Origin: Amanita rubescens
Lineage: Eukaryota; Basidiomycota; Agaricomycetes; Agaricales; Amanitaceae
Length of the DNA stretch: 56,390 nucleotides
Direction: 5' to 3'
Assembly (NCBI GenBank): GCA_015039365.1
Contig: WION01000338.1
Coordinates: 1 to 56,390, forward strand
Both the position numbers and the translations under genes were made by a program. Below the pieces are notes generated by a model. That model did no database searches, was not told the DNA's origin, and saw only the letters and a program-made list of their open reading frames with translations. Positions 47,401-56,390 of the stretch are shown here, in pieces (the stretch's first letter is position 1; every line of letters starts with the position of its first letter).

Positions 47401-48097
47401 TTTTTATGAAGTGCGTCATGACAAATATGCCGATCTTTCTTCGATGTTGACTTGTCTAGTAGATCTACTATGATAGTATACCTTTTGCCGGAAAAACGGA
47501 CTTGCAGATCTTGACCCTCGTCTCTCGAGGGGTACTTCCACCTCGGCTAGACGAGCAGCCTCTGAGCGATGGAGCGTGGAACGTAATTCGGCGCTGCTGG
47601 GTGAGGGAACCGTTGAGTCGGCCAAGAATGAATAACGTTGTGGAAAGCATGATAGCGATGTCGCAATTTGTATCTCCCCAAATCAATGCTGACGATGAAA
47701 GTTTGCGAGAAGAATTGCCGCCTTCGTCGACACCCGATAGTAAAGTGCGCATTCTACTAACCGCCTTTTGATAACTAATATATCCCACATCCCATATCCC
47801 ATAAACCACACCAGGTGTCTCAAAAACGAAAACGCGTACATGACGTAGGCATATTTTTTCGTTTGAGCCGCATTGCTTTTGAACCAAATCAATAGGAACC
47901 TGACAATCCTATTGCATTAACATCTGGTATTACTTCTTCAGTACGCAATTTCATTTTGTTCGTATCATTCAAGCTACAAATAACAACCCCACTAGCCCGA
48001 TCAAAAACGAAGACGTCACGTAAGAGCTTTCTTTTTCTAAGCCGTTGAAAAAATGGGATGCTAAACATGATTGCGGTAGGATTTTGAAAGCCAATGA
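44433..48097 (+). CDS. K5: six-module TKL-like protein kinase, 977 aa, intact
   Basis: Exons: 44433-44513, 44564-44872, 44920-45234, 45283-45597, 45644-45970, 46018-46344, 46394-46777, 46830-47018, 47074-47142, 47192-47410, 47463-47744, 47815-47844, 47896-47940, 47996-48019, 48080-48097. Every join is phase 0. It has a leader of 27 codons, six modules of about 103-109 aa each in its own exon, the sixth continuing into the N-lobe. Kinase motifs: GGGGFGRVFKG, VALK, Glu in FCREALMW, FFLVSPYMKNGTL hinge, HGDLRGEN, DFGLTR, APELFG, DVYAFGCLFYE, RCWVREP. The catalytic Lys is Arg as in related basidiomycete kinases. The tail exons give SQKRKRV and DQKRRRH, likely NLS. This is the best reference member of the family. 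Substrates and ligand are unknown. Confidence 0.85.
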
Positions 48098-49009
48098 AGT
48101 CTCCTACACGCATTAGCCGGATGTTGGGTTAGGTTAGAGGTAAAAAGGCACAACTAAGAAGTTCCTCTGCCCGCATCACGTTCTATCCACTCGAATCAAA
48201 TTCCTTGATATTGACTCATCACCAGCCTGTACTGTATAACAAGCGATCATGTGTGCGTATTTTCCGGCAATAGCTACCATGCTTAGTCCATGTCAAGTTA
48301 TATTCTTCGGTACTGCTGTTGCGCCGTCAAGCTCCAAAGTTGGGATCTGTGCATCATCAGCACTCGGTACTCGTAATCGATCTCAATTACACATTCATGC
48401 ACCTCCGCATCTCTTTCTTCAATACGCCAGCATCTAATCCAACCAGGGGATATCGTCGTCAGATAAAAAGGTTACCGCCACTTGTTACATGCGGAGGCCC
48501 ACTCTAGTAGATCGCCCGCCGACACGGTCACCCGAGACTGATTCTTCAGATTACCAGCTCCAATTACTCCTGCCCATCGAACGCTTTGCGCGCTTCGGCC
48601 GTCTATTCGCTTAAATTCTGTATAAGAAATGATGCCAAATACGGGCATGGCGAAATCGGAAGAAAATTTTCATAGTATCGGGATTGCTCTGCGACAGGGC
48701 GAGAAAGCAGTTGCAGAGGAGAGGGGAACGTGCTCGTTGCATTGACGTGGAAGTTATCAGCTTTTGTGATAATCATCAGAGTGTGGGCCGTGCAGCTCCT
48801 CGTCATTATGTCGGTCGAGGATAGGGTCGTAACCTCATGACGGCCGTGAGGTGAAGTGGGTTGGAAGTGGGGTATGGGCATGCTTTGAGTCCGGTTGGGA
48901 GGAGGTGTGCAATCGGGCTGCAACCGATACAATACGTTGGCAGTCCGCATGTGATAAATCAATCTAGTTCAACGGACTGATCAGGCGAGTGGTCAAGCGC
49001 TCAACCTTG
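48098..49009. other. Spacer downstream of K5
   Basis: It has the conserved 3' flank (TTGATATTGACTCATCACCAGCC near 48210). No gene is supported in the rest; a 119-codon minus frame (48603-48962) shows no domain. Confidence 0.5.
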
Positions 49010-49600
49010 CACGCCGATAGTTAGTTACAGAGTAGCCCCAGCGACGGTAAATTTCTCACCCATGACGCTATGAGACACGGCCCTTCCTCTCGCTTATATC
49101 ATGAATCACAAGCCCGCCCGAGTCCAACATATCGTTCAAATACACAGAGCCGTACATATCGAACAGCGTGCACCCTGACCATTCACGTCCACCTTTTTGA
49201 GTCTGAAAATGTTAGTTTTGGTAGATGAGGATGGGTCAAGGAACATACAGAGAGGTATTGACGGGGTGGCAGCCTAGGGCGCGGTAGTTTTTGGATGACG
49301 CCGACCACTCAACCTGCATGCCAATTGTTAGTTACAGGGCAGTCCGCGACGGTAAAGAGTCCTCACCCGTGGCACTATGAAACACGGCTCTCTGTCTCGC
49401 TCGTATCATGAATCACAAGCCCAGGACCCAAGTCCAACATGTCGTTCAAAATACACAGAGCCGTGCGTGTTGAACAGCGTAGACTGCGCCCTGAGCATGT
49501 TAGTTTTGGCAGAAGGAGATGGGCCGAGGAGCATACCGAGACGTGTAGCCAGCCTAGGGCGCGGTGCAACGTGCATTACGAGATCGTGGTGGTCAACAAC
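49010..49600 (-). pseudogene. Two tandem copies of an unknown gene remnant
   Basis: Blocks 49018-49250 and 49320-49545 are direct repeats of about 300 bp pitch (GTTAGTTACAG..CAGTCC..CGACGGTAAA; TATCATGAATCACAAGCCC; GTCCAACAT.TCGTTCAAA.TACACAGAGCCGT). On the minus strand copy one reads WSGCTLFDMYGSVYLNDMLD, then SGGLVIHDISERKGRVS and a stop. It is preceded by a plausible intron (GTATGTTCC to TTTTCAG) and exon (YRALGCHP or similar). Copy two is frame-broken. The protein-like composition suggests a decayed exon pair. I do not recognise the family. Confidence 0.45.
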
Positions 49601-49811
49601 TCATCGTGAAACGTGGCACTGAGTGTGACGTCACCTCACCTCTACACAGCAATCGTCACTTGGCGTTCAGTCAATATGGCAACTACCCACTCTAATTCGA
49701 CTCCCATCCTCCAGGTTAAGCGCTTAAATCGCTCAAGGCCCAGGATCTCATCGCGCAGGCCGACTCCATCAAGTCAAATTGAAGCGGTCACACGAAAGGA
49801 TATTCAATAAC
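49601..49811. other. Short spacer before K6
   Basis: It contains GTGACGTCACCTCACCTCTACACA..AATCGT.ACTTGGCGT, similar to 17037-17074 upstream sequence, and no gene. A GTGACGTCAC palindrome (49626-49635) is a CRE/ATF-type element. Its use here is speculative. Confidence 0.4.
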
Positions 49812-52685
49812 ATGCGGGATGATCCCAACAACAATGCCCTCTCACTCCTACTATCAATACTCAACGATAAGAAGGTTCGGAACTTTTGAAAATAACGGAA
49901 TATACCCTTACTTAATGGCCCATATAGCCCGAATCTCCCATCACATCTGTTGTAAACGCAAACACGGTCGGTCTTGTATGCGAGATTCTATCCGGAGAAG
50001 ACCACGCCGACCTCGCGGCACGACTGGACTGTCCCTCTGACGCAGAGAATCTGCTCGATCTTTTGCTTCATCTCCTTCGTAATTGTCTTTTGCCAAATCA
50101 GAATGACTCGGTGGACTTCAATCGACGAGCTAGGCGATTCATGTTCAAAATCGTTTCAGAAACGCCGGTCATGCCATACTCCTTAATCGTTACTGGAGTT
50201 AGCATGCCTGCTGAACGTGATTACATTGGTGGTGGTGGCTATGGGCGCGTTTACAAGGGCGATCTACATGGGGCGGCCGTTGCATTGAAAGTTTTGTACA
50301 GGTCTGATAACAACACGGTAAGCCCTTTCATACCATCGTTCCTATCGCACCTTGTTGACTTGTATTTCAGCAAGCTTTTTGTCGAGAGGCGTTGATGTGG
50401 GGAACCCTGAAACACAAGTCCGTACTGCCATTGTTAGGAATCTATGAATTCGACGACGGAAAGGAATCCCAATTCTTCCTCGTTTCTCCCTACATGACAA
50501 ATGGGACTCTGGCACAATGGAGAAAGGAAATGAATCCATCAATACCCGAGATGGAAAACCATGTACGGCTTTTTCTATCTTTCGCTCTCCATCAACATGC
50601 TCACTCCATTTTTGGAAGATATTGGAAGTTGCCAAAGGAATCGAATACATTCATTCGGAAGGTGTAGTCCACGGCGACCTTCGCGGGGTACCCTACTGGA
50701 TTGAACGCACTATATCAGAATACTGACCACTCTCTTCAGGAGAACATCCTTTTAGACTCTAATCTTCACGTTCAAATTGCCGACTTTGGATTAACCCGTC
50801 TCTCTGATGCTACGAATACCCGATCCGGCGCCAAACATCTGAACTTTGCAGCTCCGGAGTTATTCGGACTCTCAGAGGATTCGGGCGACGACGATTCCGA
50901 CGACGTTCCTCCCAGAACGCAAATGTCAGACGTATATGCGTTTGGATGTCTTTATTACGAAGTACGTCGTCATACCCATCATCCTGATGCTTCTTTCTGA
51001 CTTGATTAGATTCATTACGACAATATACCTTTTGCCGGTAAACAGGAATTACAGATCATGGCCCTCGTCTTTCGAGATAAACGTCCGCCTCGACTCGATG
51101 AGCCGTCATTTAGTGACGAGGCATGGTCTGTAATTCAACAGTGCTGGGTGAGGGAGGCATCGAAGCGACCAAGCATGAAAGACGTCGTGGAAAGCATATC
51201 TCAATTTGCGTCTCCCTCAACCAATGTTCGAAAGCTGCAAAAAGTATCATCGCCGCCGATAACACCCATTATCGCAGTGCGTATACACACGTTCCTCAAA
51301 AGATATAGTTCCCTACTAATCCATATTAGCTCCCTCGGAGGGAAGACAATATTCTCCCGTCACTACTTTCTTTACTCAATAATAAGCAGGTACGAAACAT
51401 TTCAAAGCGCTTACTAGTACGCTCAACAGCATTTTAGCCCGAATCTTCTGTCGTAAACGCGACAACCGTCGATCTCACGTTCAAGTTATTGTTGAGGGAA
51501 GACTATACTCCCGTCGCAGAGCAGTTAACCCAGGCCTCGGACGTCAAGAATTTGATCGACTTTATGCTTCACCTGCTTCACGAACGCCACTTACAAAACC
51601 AAGACGTGAACGTGAATATAGAACAGCGAGCAAGGCGATTCATGTTTACAATCATCTCAAAGATACCCGTCATACCCCAGTCTTTGATAGTGACCGGAGT
51701 CACCAGTCCAGCTGCGCGCGAATACTTTGCCGCAGGTGGCTTTGGGCTCATTTTCAAGGGTGAACTCCGAGGATCAACCGTCGCTCTGAAAGTGTTGTAT
51801 AGGTCTGGAAACTCGGACGTCGTGAGTTCCTTTCAATATTGGCGCGTTATGGCTTACGTATTTGATTGTGGGCAGGCCCTTTGTCGAGAAGCGTTGATGT
51901 GGAATTCTCTAAAGCACCCATTTCTGCTCCCGTTTTTAGGAATCTGTGTAGATGGGTTAACTTCGGAATCGTTCCTTGTTTCGCCATTTATGCGGTACGG
52001 TCATCTAAGGGAATGGCGAGACAAGACAAATCCACCAATGGATGAGATACAACAACGTGTATGGTTTCTTTCTCCGTTGGATGATTCATACTACGTGCTC
52101 ATTCCATGAAAGATACTGGAAGTCGCTCAAGGTCTTGAATACATCCATTCGGAAGGCGTCGTTCATGGCGACATCCATGTGGTATTTTTACCTCGGCTTT
52201 TTCTTTTGGAATTCTGACGGTTTTGTTTTTAGCTCAACATCCTCCTGGACGCCAACCTCCACGTCCAAATCGCCAGTTTTGCATCAACCCGACCTATTGA
52301 AGCTACAGTCGCCGGATCAGGAGTGAGACATCTGACATCTGTCGCCCCGGAATTATTCGAAGTCGCCAAACATGATGACGATCCTGCCCCTGCCAGAACG
52401 CAAATGTCGGACGTCTATGCTTTTGGGTGTCTTTATTATGAAGTGAGTTGTTGTGCTGTATCATAACTCATTGCTGAATTTCGTTAGATGCATTATAATA
52501 AAGAACCGTTTTTTGATGTACCGGCGATACAAATTTTGAGTCTTGTTACTCGGGGTGAACGACCGCCGAGATTGGTTGAGCCACCGATAAGTGATGGGAT
52601 GTGGGAGTTGGTTCAGCGTTGTTGGGTGATGCAGCCGTCGAAACGGAAAAGAATGAAAGATATAGTGGAAATTTTGATGATATGA
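49812..52685 (+). CDS. K6: double kinase (module-kinase-module-pseudokinase), about 768 aa
   Basis: Exons: 49812-49874, 49928-50317, 50371-50562, 50619-50687, 50740-50961, 51010-51276, 51330-51389, 51438-51821, 51876-52058, 52113-52181, 52233-52442, 52488-52685. All are phase 0 and open. The first unit has a half-module leader, one module and a complete kinase (GGGGYGRVYKG, VALK, HGDLRGEN, DFGLTR, APELFG, CWVREASKRP). The exon ending at 51276 splices in frame to a second leader (LPSLLSLLNNK), a second module and a second kinase. That one has a changed Gly loop (AAGGFGLIFKG), catalytic loop HGDIHV and SFA where DFG should be, so it is probably a pseudokinase. There is no basic tail. Two separate genes cannot be excluded, but the first has no stop before the join and the second no ATG start. 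Confidence 0.75.
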
Positions 52686-53463
52686 GGGCGGTGTTTATGA
52701 TTAATATTCAATTCATCTTGTTTTCTTCTGATAGGAAAGATAATTTCGTCAGGTCGGTAGTTTTCTCAATGGCTGCAATCATGTCAACAACGAAATACAG
52801 CACGCGCAATAGATCCGTAGATTGGACATAACCGATTGGCTTCAGACCCATCGGAACTGGTATTAGGCTGTACACGCTGGCACCGATATATATGATACGT
52901 TGGCGATAAACCCGTCTTGTTCAATAGACGAATCAACCCCGTACTCAAGCCCTACGCGTCAAACGTTAGTTACATAGTAGCCCCCACCGATGAAAAGAGT
53001 CCTCACCCGCGATGTGAAATTACACAACTCTTCTCGTCCGTCCAACATAGCGCATACCCGTGAACGAACGGCGGACACCGCACGATGCCGAAGATGATGG
53101 GCATGATGAGAAGCTATCTTCTCTGCATGTTCCCCTCGATCTACTAGCAGATTTGAGCCTGGACGTCGTGAAGCGAAAGAGACTGTTACATAAAGAGAGT
53201 AAACATGAAAGATTTAAGAAAGAAACTAACGGCGATGACACTGACATCGTGAGTATGTTGAATATCCTCTGTGCGAGGAACCGATCATTGTCGGAACCCT
53301 AGCATAGGGTTCATGTTTATCATCAACTTCATCATGGACAGCTATCCATGTCCATGTCACCAGTCACGCAATCAAGCGCCGAAAACCTATACAGGCACGC
53401 TCAAGTGCTTCGCGAATATCTCGGGCTTTCTCCCCGGCATCCGTCGCACTGGTTGACTCGACA
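52686..53463. other. Spacer K6-K7 with a weak coding-like stretch
   Basis: At 52968-53040 there is a third fragment of the repeat seen at 49018 and 49320 (GTTAGTTACA.AGTAGCCCC). An open frame at 53060-53300 (plus) reads LDVVKRKRLLHKESKHERF, with a GTGAGT donor at 53248 after NGDDTDI. It could be an exon of a basic tail or an unknown gene, but nothing anchors it. Confidence 0.35.
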
Positions 53464-54957
53464 ATGGACGATCCATTCAGCGATGTGCCTGCGGTAGTCA
53501 CGGCGACACATGGGGTCATTGGGGACGTGGTAAGAGTGCCACCACCAGAACCAAAGGGAGAGTGGGTATTTGACGGTGTCAGTTGGAATTGGAGGATTAG
53601 ACAAGTGCTTTTGGACGACTCGGACTCGGACTCGGAAGCGATGGAAGAACTGGGTAATGGAAATGAAAGTTGGGACAGCAGTTCACCAAGAGGCCCAGTG
53701 AGGATGGAAACCTCATACAATACGAAGCATGTTCTCGAGAGTGATACGCTCTCGTCGCTTCTCTCCATACTCAATACTAAGAAGGTGCGTAGCATTTCTA
53801 AGCGTATGTTCACTTTACTCAAGACCTGGTAGCCCGGATCCTCTATCACGTCTGTCGTAAACGCAAATACTACTGATCTCATGTGCAAGCTGTTATCTGG
53901 GGAAGACTACCTCAGCAGCGCGGCAAAGCTAGATCGTACCGCAGACTCCCAAAATCTTCTCGACTTCATGCTTCACATGCTTCGCTATCGTCTCTTACCA
54001 AATCAGGATGAGTCAGTGGACTTCAATCAGCGGGCACGGCGATTCATGTTCAAGATTATAGCGAAAAAGCCTGTCACACCGTGGTCCTTAATTGTTACTG
54101 GAGTTAGCCAGCCAGCGGAGCAGGATTATATTGGCGGTGGTGGGTTCGGGCGCGTTTACAAGAGCGAGCTGAATGGGGAAGCCATCGCGTTGAAAGTATT
54201 GTACAAGTCCGATAATGACGCTGTAAGTCTAACGTGTCCTTCCTATAACATAACTCTTTATTTTCGGTTCCAGCTGGCCTTTTGTCGAGAGGCGTTGATG
54301 TGGGGATCGCTAAAGCACAAATTCGTTCTGCCGTTCCTGGGAATCGATGAACACGAAGATGGAACAGCCTATCTTATCTCTCCATATATGGAGAAGGGCA
54401 CTCTAGCTCAGTGGCGGAAGCAGGCAAATCCATCGATATCCGAGATAGAAGAATGCGTATGTCTTTTCTTTAGTTGTCTCACCCTTGATCTCACCCTTCT
54501 GAAAGATACTGGAAGTGGCTCTTGGCATCGAATATATTCACTCAGAGGGCATAGTTCATGGCGACCTCCGTGGGGTACCCTAACTCTACCCAGAAACACG
54601 CTATTTTGAAATACTGACCATTTTCTTTAGGAGAACGTCCTCCTTGATGCTAATCTTCACGTTCAAATCGCAGATTTTGGGCTAGCCCGACTCTCAGATG
54701 CAACTAATACACAGTTTGGAGCGAAGCATATGCACTTCGCGGCCCCGGAGTTGTTTGGACACCTCGAGGCCGGCGACGACCATTCAGCTGATAATTCAGC
54801 CAGGACCCAGATGTCGGACATCTATGCGTTTGGATGTCTTTATTATGAAGTAGGTTATACAGTGACTCAAATTAGTAACGCCCCACGTGACTTTTCCCAT
54901 CTTATCGCCCACCGCACTGTTGTATCGGAGTCAATCGTCGCGGTACGGCCTGATTAA
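53464..54957 (+). pseudogene. K7: single-module kinase with new acidic N-terminus, truncated after subdomain IX
   Basis: Exons: 53464-53784, 53833-54222, 54274-54456, 54506-54574, 54631-54849 and read-through to TAA 54957. Exon 1 (107 codons) starts MDDPFSDVPAVV, holds an acidic Ser run (LLDDSDSDSEAMEELG), and ends in the half-module leader (LSSLLSILNTKK). One module and the kinase follow: GGGGFGRVYKS, ALKVLYK, HGDLRGEN, DFGLARL, APELFGH, DIYAFGCLYYE. The next exon, with the C-lobe end (subdomains X-XI), is missing. After the donor-like GTAGGTTAT the frame runs 35 codons of unrelated sequence to a stop. The break lies about 190 bp left of a Tc1-like element. At most about 429 aa, probably inactive. 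Confidence 0.7.
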
Positions 54958-55043
54958 ACAACCTATTGGCTGGGTAATTTGAAAATATAACTGTCTTCTT
55001 AGTCTGTAAATTCCTTGTAAAGCAAAGCAATGATTAATATCTA

Positions 55044-56281
55044 ATGGGTGGTGCATTATTTACATTTATCACGGAAGTCTATGAAAGTTGTCTATGTAGC
55101 TCGAGATCCATCCGTCGAGACCAATTGAAACGTTTACCAGCGAGTGTAGCGACCCTTTGCTGCCAATAGCGCCTGAACCCGCTGCGGCATACTCTCAAAC
55201 AGTCGCTCGATGTAGTCCTCTTCAATCCCACCCCATTCCTCAAGCAATGCGGCCCATAGCTCCGTGGCATTGCGATGCAGGGGATCCCTGGTGCGCACAC
55301 GACGATCCAAATAGTTCCAGACATGCTCAATGATGTTCATATCTGGGCTATTCGGTGGCCACGACAGCACATCGACCTTTTTCGCGTCGAACCACGCTCG
55401 AGTCAGACGGGCTGTGTGCTTTGGATCGTTATCCTGCTGAAAATAGACGTCCTTCTTCTTCATCCCGAGGTCCCTGAAGGTGCCGAGGAGGTCGTCATTG
55501 AGAATCTCGATGTAGAGCTGTGCATTCATATTCCCTTCGATGCGCACAAGTCGCCCAAGCCCAGATGATGTAATACATCCCCACACCATCACATGACCAC
55601 CACCATGCTTCACCACCTTCGTCACATATCGAGGGTCCAGTTCCTGCCCAGGGGCCCTCCAGCACCACTCGCGTCCATCGGACCCCACCAAATTGAATTT
55701 CGACTCATCAGAGAAGACCACAGCTTTCCAATCATCAGCCGTCCAGTCTGCATGCTCCCTCGCCCAGGCAAGACGCTTCTTAATGTGAGCTGGAGTTAAG
55801 AGGGGTTTATAGCGACGTTTGTAAGCATTCAAGCCCACTTTCCGCAACCTCTCTCTGATAGTTTGCGCATGTATATGAGGGAAATACTTGCGCTGAACCT
55901 CAGATGCGTCCCGGGCTTTACCGCTAGCGAGCAGGCGAACAGCATAACGAACGTCATTATCGGTAAGTTTAGGCGGGCGGCCAGACTTATGACCAACGCG
56001 ATAAAAATCTGTGGCCTGGCCATACTTTTTGAAGATTCGGCCGACCGTAGTTGGGTCAATTTTGAAGTGAGCGGCGATGGTGCGGTTGGATATGCCCTGT
56101 GCGAGGACAATACGGGCTTTCTTCGTCGGAGAAGTGTAGCCCATAGTATCGCAAGGCAGCAAGGGAGGTTGTAGCTTGTCGTCTAGACGCGCTGAATTGA
56201 AGGATGAAGCCGTACGGCTTAAGTATGCTGTTGTCCTTCGCAGGGTGACCTGATAAAGGAAAGTAATGCACCACCGGCAAT
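55044..56281. mobile_element. Tc1/mariner-type transposon, about 1.24 kb
   Basis: Imperfect TIRs: GGGTGGTGCATTATTTACAT..ATCA at 55046-55071, and at 56251-56275 TGATAAAGGAAAGTAATGCACCACC, whose reverse complement is GGTGGTGCATTACTTTCCTTTATCA. TA dinucleotides flank both ends (55042-55043, 56282-56283). It contains one intact minus-strand transposase gene without introns. Confidence 0.75.
55134..56144 (-). CDS. Tc1-like DD34E transposase, 336 aa, intact
   Basis: The N-terminus MGYTSPTKKARIVLAQGIS, then NRTIAAHFKIDPTTVGRIFKKYG, is a helix-turn-helix DNA-binding domain. A second HTH (KLTDNDVRYAVRLLASGKA ... IRERLRKVGL) follows. The catalytic core shows the first Asp in VFSDESKFNLVG, the second in QQDNDPKHTA and Glu in NIIEHVW. 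Counting gives 34 residues between the second Asp and the Glu, so DD34E. It carries WPPNSPDMN as usual in the family. The C-terminus ends RVQALLAAKGRYTRW. The frame stays open upstream of this ATG; the start was chosen because the protein homology begins here. It catalyses cut-and-paste at TA sites in the nucleus. Confidence 0.92.
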   Translation of the reverse strand: MGYTSPTKKARIVLAQGISNRTIAAHFKIDPTTVGRIFKKYGQATDFYRVGHKSGRPPKLTDNDVRYAVRLLASGKARDASEVQRKYFPHIHAQTIRERLRKVGLNAYKRRYKPLLTPAHIKKRLAWAREHADWTADDWKAVVFSDESKFNLVGSDGREWCWRAPGQELDPRYVTKVVKHGGGHVMVWGCITSSGLGRLVRIEGNMNAQLYIEILNDDLLGTFRDLGMKKKDVYFQQDNDPKHTARLTRAWFDAKKVDVLSWPPNSPDMNIIEHVWNYLDRRVRTRDPLHRNATELWAALLEEWGGIEEDYIERLFESMPQRVQALLAAKGRYTRW

Positions 56282-56390
56282 TATCTCTTTTACATTTCTC
56301 TTCCTCATGGTAAGGCATAGGGGCTTAAATACACCTTCAACGAGGAGTAGGGCTACTTGTTATTACGTGCAGACACAGGTTATATACATT

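Noticed and set aside
53364..53888. 174-codon minus-strand frame
   Set aside because: It is antisense to the first two K7 exons, whose plus-strand frame carries the conserved module and kinase.
1..56390. CRISPR arrays, bacterial operons, rRNA or tRNA genes
   Set aside because: The window is eukaryotic. The tandem arrays lack the spacer structure of CRISPR, and I found no rRNA or convincing tRNA cloverleaf by eye. A tRNAscan run could overturn this.

Overview
The window is eukaryotic and looks like an Agaricomycete basidiomycete. Genes are cut by many introns of about 46-75 nt with GT..AG ends. The kinases carry the HGDLRG/HGDLKG catalytic loop common in basidiomycete TKL-like kinases. There is a KDZ-superfamily transposon with a CxC5-type transposase, and a Tc1/mariner element. 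The species cannot be named from the sequence. All gene models were built by hand from splice signals, reading phase and paralogue comparison.

Layout. 1-3.1 kb: no convincing gene, but a diverged 1.3-kb inverted repeat (about 1590-2915). 3.19-3.89 kb: a small intron-rich gene of unknown function. 4.4-16.7 kb: first part of a tandem kinase family (K0 chimeric pseudogene, K1 frameshifted, K2 apparently intact). 18.2-34.5 kb: a KDZ transposon of about 14.8 kb with terminal inverted repeats, two subterminal tandem-repeat arrays, an intact 933-aa transposase and three cargo genes. A second 1.45-kb element with a perfect 17-bp TIR and 8-bp target duplication sits inside its left end. 34.7-54.96 kb: the kinase family resumes (K3 PAH-kinase chimera, K4 pseudogene, K5 intact, K6 double kinase, K7 truncated). 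55.0-56.3 kb: a Tc1-like DD34E transposon.

The main content is the kinase family. Full-length members (K1, K2, K4, K5) share one architecture: a short first exon resembling half a module, six copies of a helical module of about 100 aa (mostly one phase-0 exon each), a TKL-like kinase domain spread over five exons, and a tail of tiny exons carrying two basic clusters (QKRKRV and KRRRH types) that look like nuclear localisation signals. Others are rearranged: K3 has a Sin3-type PAH domain in place of modules 1-5. K6 reads through two module+kinase units, the second with a degenerate DFG. K7 has a new acidic N-terminus and lacks the end of the kinase. Intergenic DNA and 3' flanks are also duplicated, so the locus appears to have grown by segmental duplication and then decayed unevenly: K2, K5 and K6 read open, while K0, K1, K3 and K4 carry lesions. 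The module is not one I recognise, and the repeat-module kinases are the best candidate here for an undescribed system.
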